Part shown: positions 25,392 through 33,303 of the stretch, piece after piece
Layout: every line of letters begins with the position of its first letter
Position numbering within the stretch: the first letter of the stretch is position 1
Source: Microbacterium sp. USTB-Y
GTDB taxonomy: Bacteria; Actinomycetota; Actinomycetes; Actinomycetales; Microbacteriaceae
Length of the DNA stretch: 64,000 nucleotides
Direction: 5' to 3'
Assembly (NCBI RefSeq): GCF_023703415.1
Contig: NZ_JAGMTU010000002.1
Span: 682,001-746,000, forward strand
The notes under the pieces: generated by a model
Seen by the model: the letters and a program-made list of their open reading frames with translations, nothing else
Databases searched by the model: none
Told to the model about the DNA's origin: nothing
Program-made: the position numbers and the translations under genes

Positions 25392-26647
25392 ACCGCCGCG
25401 GAACGCTCCCTCTGGCCGATGAGCAGGAGCAGGATGCCGGCGAGCAGGCACAGCGCCGACAGCGCCGCGAACGACAGCGCGAACGACGTCCCGGCAGCCA
25501 GGGCGCCGATCGCGAGCGCGCCGATCCCGGTGCCGGCATCGAACGCGACGTTCCAGGCGGTGCTGGCGACGCCCTTCGCGTGCTCGCCCGCGACCTCGAA
25601 CGCCCGCACCAGGGTCACGTTCTGCATGGTGCCGAACGCGGTGCCGACGAGGATCGCGCCGGCGATCAGCAGCGCGGGAGCCGCCGGCCCGGCGATCCCC
25701 GCGATGCTCGCCGCGATCGCCGCCAGCCCGAGAGCCGCGATCGCAAGTCCCGGGAGGACGAACCTTCGCGCGCCGAGGCGGTCGGCGGGGCCACCGACCG
25801 CCCAGCGCGCGAACGCCGCCGCGGCGGTGTAGAGGAACAGAGCGACGACCGTGAGCACCGCATCGGGCACGAATTGCGGGGTGAACGTGGTGATGGCGCC
25901 GCCGGCGCAGGTGACGACGGTGAGCGCGAGGATCGGCGGCCAGAGCCTCACGAGCGCGCGGCGCTCCTCGCGCGGGGTCTCCAGCGGATCGCGCACCGGT
26001 CCGGCGCCGCCCAAGAGGGCGGCCGTGGCGCGGGCATGCTTCGCGATCGCGCTGCCCGCGGCGAGCGCGAACGGGATCCCGGCGAGGGGCAGCGCCGCGA
26101 CGGCCAAGGCGACCGGGAGGCCCGCCTGATCGGCGATCCAGGGCGAGATCGGGGTGAGCACGAGCTGCGCGCCGGCGACCGCGAGTCCGTAGGCGCCGAT
26201 CGCCCGACCGCGCCGCTCGGGCGGGAACAGCGCGCCGACCGCAGAGGATCCACTCACGGTGACGATGCCGAAGCCGATCCCGCGCACGGCGGCGAGGGCC
26301 AGGATCTGCCCCGGTGTCGTCGCGAAGATCTCGCCGATCGCGGGCAGGCCGAGCAGCACGCAGGCGAGAGCGAGGCTGACCCGCCAGCCCATCCAGGTGC
26401 GCATCCGCTCCACGACGAGCTGAGTGAGGATCGTGGCGAGCATGAGCACCGCGTTGACGAGCCCGGCGAGGAACTCGTCCCCGCCGAGCGCGACCATGTG
26501 CATCGGCGCGACCGGCAGCATCACCGCGAACCCGGCGAAGGCGAACGTCGTCATCGCCAGCAACGCGGGCATGCCGGGCTCGCGCCACGGCGGCCGTGCG
26601 GGGTCCGCGATCCGCACGGCGTCCCCCGGTTCCTCAGTGCTCGTCAC
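25388..26647 (-). CDS. MFS transporter
   Basis: A 419-aa major facilitator with about twelve hydrophobic helices; the loop between helices 2 and 3 is atypical (RMRTWMGWR rather than GxLaDrxGrr), while the equivalent loop of the second half reads VGGPADRLGARR. The substrate cannot be predicted. GTG 26647 is chosen because TAGGGT lies 6 nt upstream, the leaderless pattern of this genome. No regulator or enzyme gene is coupled to it. Confidence 0.85.
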   Translation of the reverse strand: MTSTEEPGDAVRIADPARPPWREPGMPALLAMTTFAFAGFAVMLPVAPMHMVALGGDEFLAGLVNAVLMLATILTQLVVERMRTWMGWRVSLALACVLLGLPAIGEIFATTPGQILALAAVRGIGFGIVTVSGSSAVGALFPPERRGRAIGAYGLAVAGAQLVLTPISPWIADQAGLPVALAVAALPLAGIPFALAAGSAIAKHARATAALLGGAGPVRDPLETPREERRALVRLWPPILALTVVTCAGGAITTFTPQFVPDAVLTVVALFLYTAAAAFARWAVGGPADRLGARRFVLPGLAIAALGLAAIAASIAGIAGPAAPALLIAGAILVGTAFGTMQNVTLVRAFEVAGEHAKGVASTAWNVAFDAGTGIGALAIGALAAGTSFALSFAALSALCLLAGILLLLIGQRERSAAV

Positions 26648-26653
26648 CGCGCC

Positions 26654-26659
26654 ACCCTA
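26654..26659 (-). promoter_or_regulatory. -10 box, leaderless type, for the MFS gene
   Basis: TAGGGT on the minus strand, 6 nt before the GTG at 26647. Confidence 0.5.
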
Positions 26660-26779
26660 TCGAGTCCCGGCGCAGCGGCCGCGCTCCGGCTGTCGTGCGG
26701 CACCGACGGCGCGCCGCGGGCGCGCGCGTCTTGCAGGGCTTCCAGGCCCATCTTGCCCGTGGTGCCGGACAGACCAGGC

Positions 26780-27532
26780 TCAGCCCCGGGCTGAGGATGA
26801 GGCGTCTCGCGGGTATCCGCCGGGCCGGCGGCGCGGATCCCAGGGCCCCCAATGCGCCGGAGGCGCCTCGCTCGGGCTGAGCGGAACGTACCGTCGCCAG
26901 GCCGAGACGTAGCGGAACCCCGCGTACCAGACGGCCAGCACCACGACACAGAGTCCGATCAGCACGCCTGCCACGACCGCGGCGCCCACCGGTGCGCCGA
27001 GGGCGGTGCATACGCCCCCGACGAACATCCCGGTCACCGTCGCGTTCACGAGGACGCTGAGCAGCGTCGAGGATCCCAGGATCTGCTCGACTCCGCTGCG
27101 ATGCCGGAAGAACGAGTAGGTCACGCGCATCCCGAGCTCGTCGTCGTGCGTCGACGCGAGGAAGTAGCCGGCGGCCACCGGATCCACCTCCGCATAGCCG
27201 GCGCGGATGCGATTCATCGCGGTGACGTACATGAAGTCCTCTTCGGAGACCACCAGCACGCGCATCAGCGTGAGCAGTCCGACCGCGGCGAGGAACCCGA
27301 GGATGCCGAGGGCCGCGGGCGGGAACCAGGACGCGAAGTGCGAAGCCTGGCCGAGGAGCCCGATCGTGACCAGTCCGGCCGAGACGAGCGTCAGGTGGAG
27401 GGTGATACGGGTGAGCACCTCGCTCTGCGCCGTGCTGCGCGCGGCCAGCAGCCCCCAGTGCTCGGTCGCGAGGATCTGCAGCCGACGCGCGAGTGCCGCG
27501 TCGGTGGCACCGTCGCCGGCATCCGTCGCCAT
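26780..27532 (-). CDS. Hypothetical membrane protein, four helices
   Basis: A 250-aa protein I do not recognise. Two pairs of hydrophobic helices (about residues 48-100 and 155-205) flank a cytoplasmic middle section that includes STHDDELGMRVTYSFFRHRSG. The C-terminus is a proline-, tryptophan- and arginine-rich tail. The start is uncertain: ATG 27532 or the GTG five codons earlier; neither has a clear ribosome site. It may share a transcript with the 241-aa gene upstream (46-bp gap). Confidence 0.65.
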   Translation of the reverse strand: MATDAGDGATDAALARRLQILATEHWGLLAARSTAQSEVLTRITLHLTLVSAGLVTIGLLGQASHFASWFPPAALGILGFLAAVGLLTLMRVLVVSEEDFMYVTAMNRIRAGYAEVDPVAAGYFLASTHDDELGMRVTYSFFRHRSGVEQILGSSTLLSVLVNATVTGMFVGGVCTALGAPVGAAVVAGVLIGLCVVVLAVWYAGFRYVSAWRRYVPLSPSEAPPAHWGPWDPRRRPGGYPRDASSSARG

Positions 27533-27578
27533 GATCCATGGTCCCACCGCCGCGAGGAGTGCGGAAGAGCGGGCAGGC

Positions 27579-28304
27579 TCATGGCCGGGCGGACGACGCT
27601 CCGCGGTCCGGGCGGGTCGCGAGCCCGAGCCGTACGAGGGGCAGATCCGCGCGCGGGATCACGACCGTGACCACGATCTCGGGCGAGAGCTGTGCGCCGA
27701 TGCCGAAGACGAACGGATCCGTGTCGATCTCGACGGCGTCGACCTCCACTCCATCGATCTCCAGATGCGACCGCGGGTTCACTCCGGACAGCCGTGCACG
27801 CCAGGGCTCGTCGAAGCTCGGGGGCCCGCTCGGCGGTCCGTCCGGGATGCCCAGTTCGCTGCGGAAGTGGTTCATCAGGATGTGGTTCACGTGCTGCACC
27901 AGCTGCTGCGGGAGGGTCTCGTACTCCCCCGGATCCTGAGTCCAGGTCGTTCGCACCGCCTCCGAGATCATCGGATACCGCATCCGCTCGGCCGCCTCGA
28001 CGAGCCATCGGGGACGGCGCCACGGCGGCTTCTGATCGAGTGCCGCCCGGGTGTTCTCGTCGAGCTCGGCGAGGTTCACCGGGTCGTCGTGGTCGTCCGG
28101 ATTGCGCCACAGCGTGTAGGTGACGGCGACGGTCACCTGTGTCGGAGCGGCGCCGCCGACCACCGTGAGCCCCAGGCTGTCGAGATCCTCGAGTGTCGAC
28201 TGCGGCACGAGACCGTAGACGGCGAACGGAAGGTCACGCACACGCTCTGCGAGCCCGACCCGCGGATCGGGCGCGTCGGCCGGCAGCCGTCCGGAGATCC
28301 ACAT
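27579..28304 (-). CDS. Hypothetical protein, 241 aa
   Basis: A soluble, acidic protein without recognisable domain; it has a mid-region rich in Trp and Arg (KPPWRRPRWLVEAAERM) and a beta-rich C-terminus (VEVDAVEIDTDPFVFGIGAQ). The ATG at 28304 is preferred because a CAGGCT hexamer lies 7 nt before it; an in-frame ATG at 28325 would add seven residues. It is divergent from the VOC gene and upstream of the four-helix membrane protein. Confidence 0.6.
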   Translation of the reverse strand: MWISGRLPADAPDPRVGLAERVRDLPFAVYGLVPQSTLEDLDSLGLTVVGGAAPTQVTVAVTYTLWRNPDDHDDPVNLAELDENTRAALDQKPPWRRPRWLVEAAERMRYPMISEAVRTTWTQDPGEYETLPQQLVQHVNHILMNHFRSELGIPDGPPSGPPSFDEPWRARLSGVNPRSHLEIDGVEVDAVEIDTDPFVFGIGAQLSPEIVVTVVIPRADLPLVRLGLATRPDRGASSARP

Positions 28305-28400
28305 GCTCCCGAGCCTGGCCCTCATCTCGGGTCAGGACAACCCCTCGGCACGCCCTCGCTCCCCCGGGCGACGAACCTACCCGGCGTCGCACCGGGCGGG

Positions 28401-28406
28401 CAGGAT
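28401..28406 (+). promoter_or_regulatory. -10 box, leaderless type, for the VOC-SRPBCC pair
   Basis: CAGGAT lies 6 nt before the ATG at 28413. Confidence 0.45.
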
Positions 28407-28412
28407 GAGGGC

Positions 28413-28877
28413 ATGACCTCGCACACCCCCTCCCCCCAGCAGCTGCGGCTGATCATCGAGACCGACGACTTCGACAGCGCGATCCGGTTCTATCGCGACG
28501 TGCTCGGGATGCCGGAACAGCTCGCCTTCGCCACCGAGGGTGACGATCGCGTGGCGATCTTGCACGCCGGCATCGCGACGATCGAGCTGGCGACGCCCAC
28601 CCACGCGAAGAACATCGACGAGGTCGAGGGCGCGCCGCACACGCCGGGAGTGCTGCGGATCGCCCTGGAGGTCGACGACACCGAGCAGGCCGTCGCGGCC
28701 GCACGCGACGGCGGCGCAGAGGTGATCGCCCCGCCCGTGAAGACGCCCTTCCAGAGCCTCAACGCCCGCGTGCAGGGCCCCGCCGGCTGGCAGGTGACCT
28801 TCTTCCAGGAGCTGGAGACGCTCGAGGAGCGGGCAGCGCGGGAAGGCTTCACGACCGACGACGTCCGCGACCGGTGA
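28413..28877 (+). CDS. VOC-family (glyoxalase/dioxygenase fold) protein
   Basis: A 154-aa protein of two beta-alpha-beta-beta-beta units, with the usual VOC opening (LIIETDDFDSAIRFYRDVLGM) and ending (LNARVQGPAGWQVTFFQE). Members include glyoxalase I, extradiol dioxygenases and antibiotic-binding proteins; metal ligands are not obvious, so no reaction is assigned. Its stop overlaps the GTG of the SRPBCC gene (GTGA). Confidence 0.85.
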   Translation: MTSHTPSPQQLRLIIETDDFDSAIRFYRDVLGMPEQLAFATEGDDRVAILHAGIATIELATPTHAKNIDEVEGAPHTPGVLRIALEVDDTEQAVAAARDGGAEVIAPPVKTPFQSLNARVQGPAGWQVTFFQELETLEERAAREGFTTDDVRDR

Positions 28878-29386
28878 ACGACGCGGAGCCTGGCGGCGTG
28901 TTCACTCTCACTGGATCATTCACGATCCCGCTCGAACTCACCGCGCCGCCCGAACAGGTGTGGCGCCTGTTCGCCGAACTCCCCCTGCGCCGCACCTGGG
29001 TGCGGATGCCCGGGCCGTCGAGCACCGTCACGCACGAACTCGACTTCCGAGCGGGAGGCGAGGAGCGACTGACCAACACGTTCGTCTCGGGCGACATACG
29101 CGAGCACCTGGAGAACCGCATGACGTTCCTCGACATCGTTCCGAACGAGCGGATCATCTCCACGTACACCGCGGTCGTCGCCGGCTCGCTCCGCTGGGTA
29201 TCGCTGGTCACCGTCGATCTCGCCGCCGCGGAAGGCGGCACGCGCCTGGGGTGGACGGAGCAGTACAGCTTCGCGAACCTCAGCACGCCCGACGGATCCG
29301 ACGACGTGAAGCACCTCGTCGGCGGAACCCGCCTTCGCCTGAACGGGCTTGTTGCGGCCTGCTCAGCACTCGATCGCGGAGTGTGA
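28874..29386 (+). CDS. SRPBCC/AHSA1-type protein
   Basis: A 170-aa protein with the START/Bet v 1-like fold: it opens with FTIPLELTAPPEQVWRLFAELPLRRTW and continues with the strands typical of the AHSA1 group. Such proteins bind hydrophobic ligands. It starts with GTG overlapping the VOC stop, a pairing common in actinobacteria, and the two probably act on the same small molecule. No regulator is adjacent. Confidence 0.82.
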   Translation: MNDAEPGGVFTLTGSFTIPLELTAPPEQVWRLFAELPLRRTWVRMPGPSSTVTHELDFRAGGEERLTNTFVSGDIREHLENRMTFLDIVPNERIISTYTAVVAGSLRWVSLVTVDLAAAEGGTRLGWTEQYSFANLSTPDGSDDVKHLVGGTRLRLNGLVAACSALDRGV

Positions 29387-29571
29387 CGACGGGCGGGTCG
29401 CACGAGGGTCGGCTGTGCCGGTGCTGCTAGCGGGTGGCTTGATATCTCCGCGCCGCTACGAGGCCGCCCGAACCACGAGACTCGCAGAGGCCGGCGACGG
29501 GGCGAAGCTCCCATCGGCCCTGTGACCGCCCGTTGGATCCGTCCCTCCGGCGGAGGTCCCGGAAACGAAAG
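29387..29571. other. Gene-free stretch before the tRNA-Pro terminator
   Basis: I see no credible gene, repeat or structured element in these 185 bp; only long antisense frames typical of high-GC DNA cross it. Confidence 0.5.
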
Positions 29572-29605
29572 AAGCCCTGACGAGAATTAGATCCCGTCAG
29601 GGCTT
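29572..29605 (-). terminator. Terminator of tRNA-Pro
   Basis: A perfect 11-bp stem (29572-29582 with 29595-29605) lies just downstream of the tRNA on its strand and is followed by a pyrimidine-rich run (ttctttcgttt). Confidence 0.8.
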
Positions 29606-29610
29606 TTCTG

Positions 29611-29684
<74 letters not shown>

Positions 29685-29792
29685 TGGACGACCGCGCCGG
29701 AGCGCGGGCAACTCCCTTATCGTAGCCGACTCCCGAGGCCTCCGCGAAACCGGGCGCGGTCCGGGCGCGGCGCGGATGTCCGCAGCCGCGCG

Positions 29793-29798
29793 TAGGGT
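29793..29798 (+). promoter_or_regulatory. -10 box, leaderless type, for the GNAT gene
   Basis: TAGGGT lies 6 nt before the ATG at 29805. Confidence 0.55.
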
Positions 29799-29804
29799 CG
29801 GGGC

Positions 29805-30389
29805 ATGACCACGATCACGACGAAGGCAGCGACGCCCACGGAGTGGGATGACGTGCAGCGCACGCTCACCGGAGGCGGCGACGGTGCGTCCTGCCAGTGC
29901 GTGTGGCCCGTGCTGCGCAACAAGGACTGGAACGCGACCACGAAGGATCAGCGGGTCGAGATCCTGCGGGATGAGATCGCTGCGGGTCCCCCGCCGGGCA
30001 TCGTGGCCTATGTCGACGGCGAGGCCGCGGGGTGGATCCGCATCGGTCCTCGGCCGGCGCAGGCCCGGCTCGGATACACGCGCGCCATCGTCGCCGCGAC
30101 GCAGGAACCGCTCGACGACGGCGAGGTGTGGGCGGTGTCCTGCTTCTCGGTGCGCCGCGATCAGCGCGGCCAGGGGCTCAACGCGGCACTTCTCGCGGCG
30201 GCGGTCGAATACGCCCGTGAGTCCGGAGCCCGCGTCGTCGAGGGATATCCGGTCGACACCGCCGCCGTGAAGGTGTCGTCGAACGAGCTCTTCCACGGGG
30301 CGCTGTCGACCTTCCTCACCGCGGGATTCTCGGTCGTCGGCGAGCTGCGCTCGGGGCGGCCGCTGGTGAGCCTGAGTCTCGCCGCATAG
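29805..30389 (+). CDS. GNAT-family N-acetyltransferase
   Basis: A 194-aa acetyltransferase; the acetyl-CoA pyrophosphate loop is RRDQRGQGLNAALL (motif A, about residues 117-130), preceded by the strand VWAVSCFSV. A CQCVWPV stretch near the N-terminus is unusual for the family and could bind metal or serve redox. The acceptor substrate is unknown. The gene is monocistronic or leads into the lysoplasmalogenase gene 59 bp downstream, which has its own promoter. Confidence 0.82.
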   Translation: MTTITTKAATPTEWDDVQRTLTGGGDGASCQCVWPVLRNKDWNATTKDQRVEILRDEIAAGPPPGIVAYVDGEAAGWIRIGPRPAQARLGYTRAIVAATQEPLDDGEVWAVSCFSVRRDQRGQGLNAALLAAAVEYARESGARVVEGYPVDTAAVKVSSNELFHGALSTFLTAGFSVVGELRSGRPLVSLSLAA

Positions 30390-30436
30390 TGAGACCGACG
30401 GATCCGGAGCCGACCGCTCGCGCGTCACCGCACTCC

Positions 30437-30442
30437 TACGAT
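30437..30442 (+). promoter_or_regulatory. -10 box, leaderless type, for the YhhN-like gene
   Basis: TACGAT lies 6 nt before the ATG at 30449. Confidence 0.5.
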
Positions 30443-30448
30443 GGAGGG

Positions 30449-31165
30449 ATGCAGAGCCGCACCCGACTTCGCGCCCTGTGGCCGTTCGCCCCCTACATCG
30501 TCGTCTCCGTGATCCACGTGCTGGCGAACGCGACGCACAGCCCGCTCACGACGCCGACCAAGGCGTTGCTCATGCCGCTGCTGGCCCTGCCCGTCCTGCT
30601 GGCGTGGAAGACGCTCGCGCCGCGCGCGGCCGCCGTCCTGCTGATCGTGGCGCTGGTCTTTTCCTGGCTCGGCGACGAGGCCGGTCTGTTCTTCCCGTTC
30701 GCCCCGGAGCTGCCCCTCATGCTGGGGTTCTTCGGCCTCGCGCACATCGCGTACATCCTGCTGTTCCTGCGCCACCTGCGCGTGCGCCGGCTGCCGATGT
30801 GGACCGTCGTCTTCGTGCTCTGGTGGCTCTTCATGATCATGATCCTCGGACCGCACACCGGATCCCTCCTCCTTGCCGTCGGCGCCTACGGCATCGTCCT
30901 CGCGGGCACCGCGGCGACCTCCGCCCGCTGCCGCCCGATGGTCGCCTGGGGCGGCGTGTTCTTCCTCTCCAGCGACTCGATCCTCGCCTTCCGCCTGTTC
31001 CTGTCCGATGCGATGCCCGACTGGACGAGCCCCGCGGTGATGGCCACCTACACGATCGGACAGGGCCTCATCGTGGCCGGAGCACTGCTCGCACTGCGTC
31101 GCCGCGCCGAGACCACCGCCGTCGAGCCCACGCCGTTCGACCACACCCAGGGAGCTCGCCCATGA
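30449..31165 (+). CDS. YhhN/lysoplasmalogenase-family membrane protein
   Basis: A 238-aa membrane protein with about eight helices. The acidic positions conserved in the YhhN/TMEM86 family are present in FSWLGDEAGLF (about residue 75) and FFLSSDSILAFRLF (about residue 180). Eukaryotic TMEM86B cleaves the vinyl ether of lysoplasmalogens; the bacterial role is less sure. Its stop overlaps the start of the S4-domain gene (ATGA). Confidence 0.82.
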   Translation: MQSRTRLRALWPFAPYIVVSVIHVLANATHSPLTTPTKALLMPLLALPVLLAWKTLAPRAAAVLLIVALVFSWLGDEAGLFFPFAPELPLMLGFFGLAHIAYILLFLRHLRVRRLPMWTVVFVLWWLFMIMILGPHTGSLLLAVGAYGIVLAGTAATSARCRPMVAWGGVFFLSSDSILAFRLFLSDAMPDWTSPAVMATYTIGQGLIVAGALLALRRRAETTAVEPTPFDHTQGARP

Positions 31166-31542
31166 ACGAGCCCTGGGCGAGCGGCCCCGTGCGCATCGAC
31201 AGCTGGCTCTGGGCGGTGCGCGCGTTCAAGACCCGCTCCGCCGCGACCACCGCCTGCCGCGCCGGGCACGTACGCCTCAACGGCGAGCGGGTGAAGGCGG
31301 CGCAGACCGTGAAGATCGGCGACGAACTGCGGATCCGCATCAGCGGCTTCGACCGGATCCTCATCGTCCGCCAGACCCTCGTCAAGCGGGTCGGCGCCCC
31401 GTTGGCCGCCGTCGCCGCCGAAGACCGCACACCGCCCCGCGACCCCGTGGCCGCGGCCGGTCTGCGCGACCGCGGCGCGGGCCGCCCGACCAAGCGTGAG
31501 CGCCGCGACATCGATCGCCTCCGGGGGCGCGACACCCCATGA
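31162..31542 (+). CDS. S4-domain RNA-binding protein (Hsp15-like)
   Basis: A 126-aa protein with an N-terminal S4 domain (RIDSWLWAVRAFKTRSAATTACRAG, then VRLNGERVK) and a basic C-terminal tail (GRPTKRERRDIDRLRG). Hsp15 binds free 50S subunits carrying a nascent chain and takes part in recycling of stalled ribosomes; the same role is inferred. It is translationally coupled to the YhhN-like gene. Confidence 0.87.
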   Translation: MNEPWASGPVRIDSWLWAVRAFKTRSAATTACRAGHVRLNGERVKAAQTVKIGDELRIRISGFDRILIVRQTLVKRVGAPLAAVAAEDRTPPRDPVAAAGLRDRGAGRPTKRERRDIDRLRGRDTP

Positions 31543-31555
31543 TTCCCGCCGTGAC

Positions 31556-31564
31556 TTATCCACA
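31556..31564 (+). promoter_or_regulatory. DnaA-box-like nonamer
   Basis: TTATCCACA, the consensus DnaA box, lies between the S4 gene and the DUF222-HNH gene, 40 nt before the latter's ATG. It is a single copy with no cluster around it. Confidence 0.4.
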
Positions 31565-31586
31565 GGCCCCATGGATGTCGTAGCTT

Positions 31587-31604
31587 TGTTCTAAAATTGG
31601 AACA
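31587..31604 (+). promoter_or_regulatory. Promoter of the DUF222-HNH gene with a dyad around the -10 box
   Basis: TAAAAT (31592-31597) lies 6 nt before the ATG and is enclosed by the inverted repeat TGTTC-N8-GAACA (31587-31604). A protein bound to the dyad would cover the -10 region and start codon. Confidence 0.5.
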
Positions 31605-33016
31605 TGAACAGCCTCACCCGTCCCCCACTCGCAGACCGCGAGGTGGTGCTGGACGCGTGGGTGGCCAAGCGCGCGCAGATCGCCCGGCTCGAAGCTGAGG
31701 CCGCCGACCTGCTGGCCACGCGGGCCGCGTTGTTCGACCAGGATGTGCTGGCGCACCCGGTGCATCGAGACATGGCCCGCCGCTCGATGATCGCCGAGTA
31801 CTCGGCCGCGGGCCACATCGGGTCCGGAGCCGTGGAGAACGCATTCGCCGACGCCGACGCACTCTCGATGCACTTCGCAGGCCTCCACCAGGCGCTTCGC
31901 GAGGGAACGGTCTCCGTGCAGCACGTGCGGGCCATCATCTCGGCGGCCGATCCGATCCGGGATGCCGTCCGCAACGGGCGCATCCCCGCCGAGTCCTTCG
32001 CCGCCTACGAGCAGGCGAGCATCGCGGTGGCGGAGCAGGACTCCCCCACGCGCACCCGAGTCGCCGCTCGTCAGATCGCGGCGGTCATCGCGGGCGAATC
32101 CGTGAAGGAGCGGCACCGTCGCGCGGTCGATGAGCGATGCGTGACTGTGCGGATCCTGGACGAGGGCATGGCGCTGCTCACGGCCGTCCTGCCCGAGGTG
32201 TACGCGGTCGCCATCAAGGACCGCCTGCGCAGCCTCGCGAAGGCGATCGCGCAGACCTCCCGTTCATCCGCCCGGGACTCGGATACGGACGGATCCGAGA
32301 CCGCTGACCTCTTCCCCGATGACCCGCGGCTGGATGCGCACGACCTCATCGTCACAGACGACACCTACGCCATCGACCCCGGAATCAGTCGCCCGGAGGA
32401 CGACGACGAGACCGAGCACGCGGTCACCGCCGACGGCCGTACCCGCGCCCAGATCGAGGCGGACGCCCTCGTCGATCTCCTGCTCGCCGCCGGTCTCTCG
32501 GAGGTGCACGGCACGGGGCTGGACAGCATCCGGGCCACCGTGCAGGTCACGGTGGCAGCCACGACGCTGGCCGGAGAGGACGACCGGCTCGCCGAGCTCG
32601 ACGGGCGCGGCCCTCTGGACCCCGACGTCGCCCGGGAGCTCGCACGCACGGCCACCGGATGGAACCGGCTCTTCCTGGACCCCACCGGCATGGTCACCCG
32701 CACAGATCGCTACACCCCGACGGACGCGATGAAGCGGTTCCTCCGCGCGAGGGATCAGCGCTGCCGTTTTCCCGGGTGCCACACGCCGGCCGCTCGGTGC
32801 GAGATCGACCACAACCTCGACCATGCCAAGGGCGGACCGACCGAGCTCTCGAACCTGGCCGACTTCTGCCCGGGGCACCATCCGCTCAAGCATCCCGATC
32901 TCGACGACATCGTGCGCTGGACGGCGCATCAGCTCGCCGACGGCACCCTGCGATGGACGAGTCCCCTCGGTCGCAGTTACGACGACCATCCGCCACGACG
33001 GGTCATGTTCGTCTGA
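31604..33016 (+). CDS. DUF222 and HNH endonuclease domain protein (13E12 repeat family)
   Basis: A 470-aa protein with a long N-terminal helical DUF222 region (about residues 20-350) and a C-terminal HNH nuclease domain; the metal and active-site motif runs from CRFPGC through EIDHNLDHAKGG to FCPGHH (about residues 387-430). It belongs to the 13E12 repeat family, which occurs in several copies per actinobacterial genome and includes the REP13E12 elements of mycobacteria. A role in mobile-element biology or DNA cleavage is likely but unproven. The gene has its own AT-richer promoter, a DnaA-like box upstream, and a degenerate tandem array that begins at its stop codon. Confidence 0.9.
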   Translation: MNSLTRPPLADREVVLDAWVAKRAQIARLEAEAADLLATRAALFDQDVLAHPVHRDMARRSMIAEYSAAGHIGSGAVENAFADADALSMHFAGLHQALREGTVSVQHVRAIISAADPIRDAVRNGRIPAESFAAYEQASIAVAEQDSPTRTRVAARQIAAVIAGESVKERHRRAVDERCVTVRILDEGMALLTAVLPEVYAVAIKDRLRSLAKAIAQTSRSSARDSDTDGSETADLFPDDPRLDAHDLIVTDDTYAIDPGISRPEDDDETEHAVTADGRTRAQIEADALVDLLLAAGLSEVHGTGLDSIRATVQVTVAATTLAGEDDRLAELDGRGPLDPDVARELARTATGWNRLFLDPTGMVTRTDRYTPTDAMKRFLRARDQRCRFPGCHTPAARCEIDHNLDHAKGGPTELSNLADFCPGHHPLKHPDLDDIVRWTAHQLADGTLRWTSPLGRSYDDHPPRRVMFV

Positions 33017-33248
33017 CGGGAAGCCCGAGAGCGGCTGACGGGAAGCTCGAGAGCCGCTGACGGGAACTCCGGGGGGCGCTGACGTCAGACCGAGCATCGC
33101 TGACTCCAGCCCGAGCATCGCTGACGGGAACCCCGGGGGTCGCTGACGTCAGACCGAGCATCGCTGACGGAAGCCGAGAGCCGATGACGCGAGTCCGAGC
33201 ATCGCTTACGGCAAGCCCGGGCACCACCGACGAGTACTCCGAGAGCCG
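33013..33248. repeat. Degenerate tandem array, 21-22 bp unit, about 11 copies
   Basis: The array starts at the stop codon of the HNH gene and runs without spacers. Units begin CTGACGgnAg and end CCGAGCATCG or close variants, at 33013, 33035, 33057, 33079, 33100, 33121, 33143, 33164, 33184, 33205 and 33228. Units 4 and 7 are identical and contain the palindrome TGACGTCA. Copies diverge towards the right end. Confidence 0.85.
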
Positions 33249-33303
33249 CGCAAACGAGACGAATCTCGGCGTCCGGCTCGCTCAGCCCGTGCTCGGACCT
33301 CGC

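Noticed and set aside
31556..31564. Replication origin
   Set aside because: Only one DnaA-like nonamer is present, and dnaA, dnaN, gyrB, rpmH or an AT-rich unwinding region are absent.
33013..33248. CRISPR array
   Set aside because: Units are 21-22 bp and contiguous, without unique spacers, and no cas gene is in the window.
31604..33248. Insertion sequence or complete mobile element
   Set aside because: The DUF222-HNH gene and repeats look mobile-element-like, but I found no terminal inverted repeats, no target-site duplication and no transposase.
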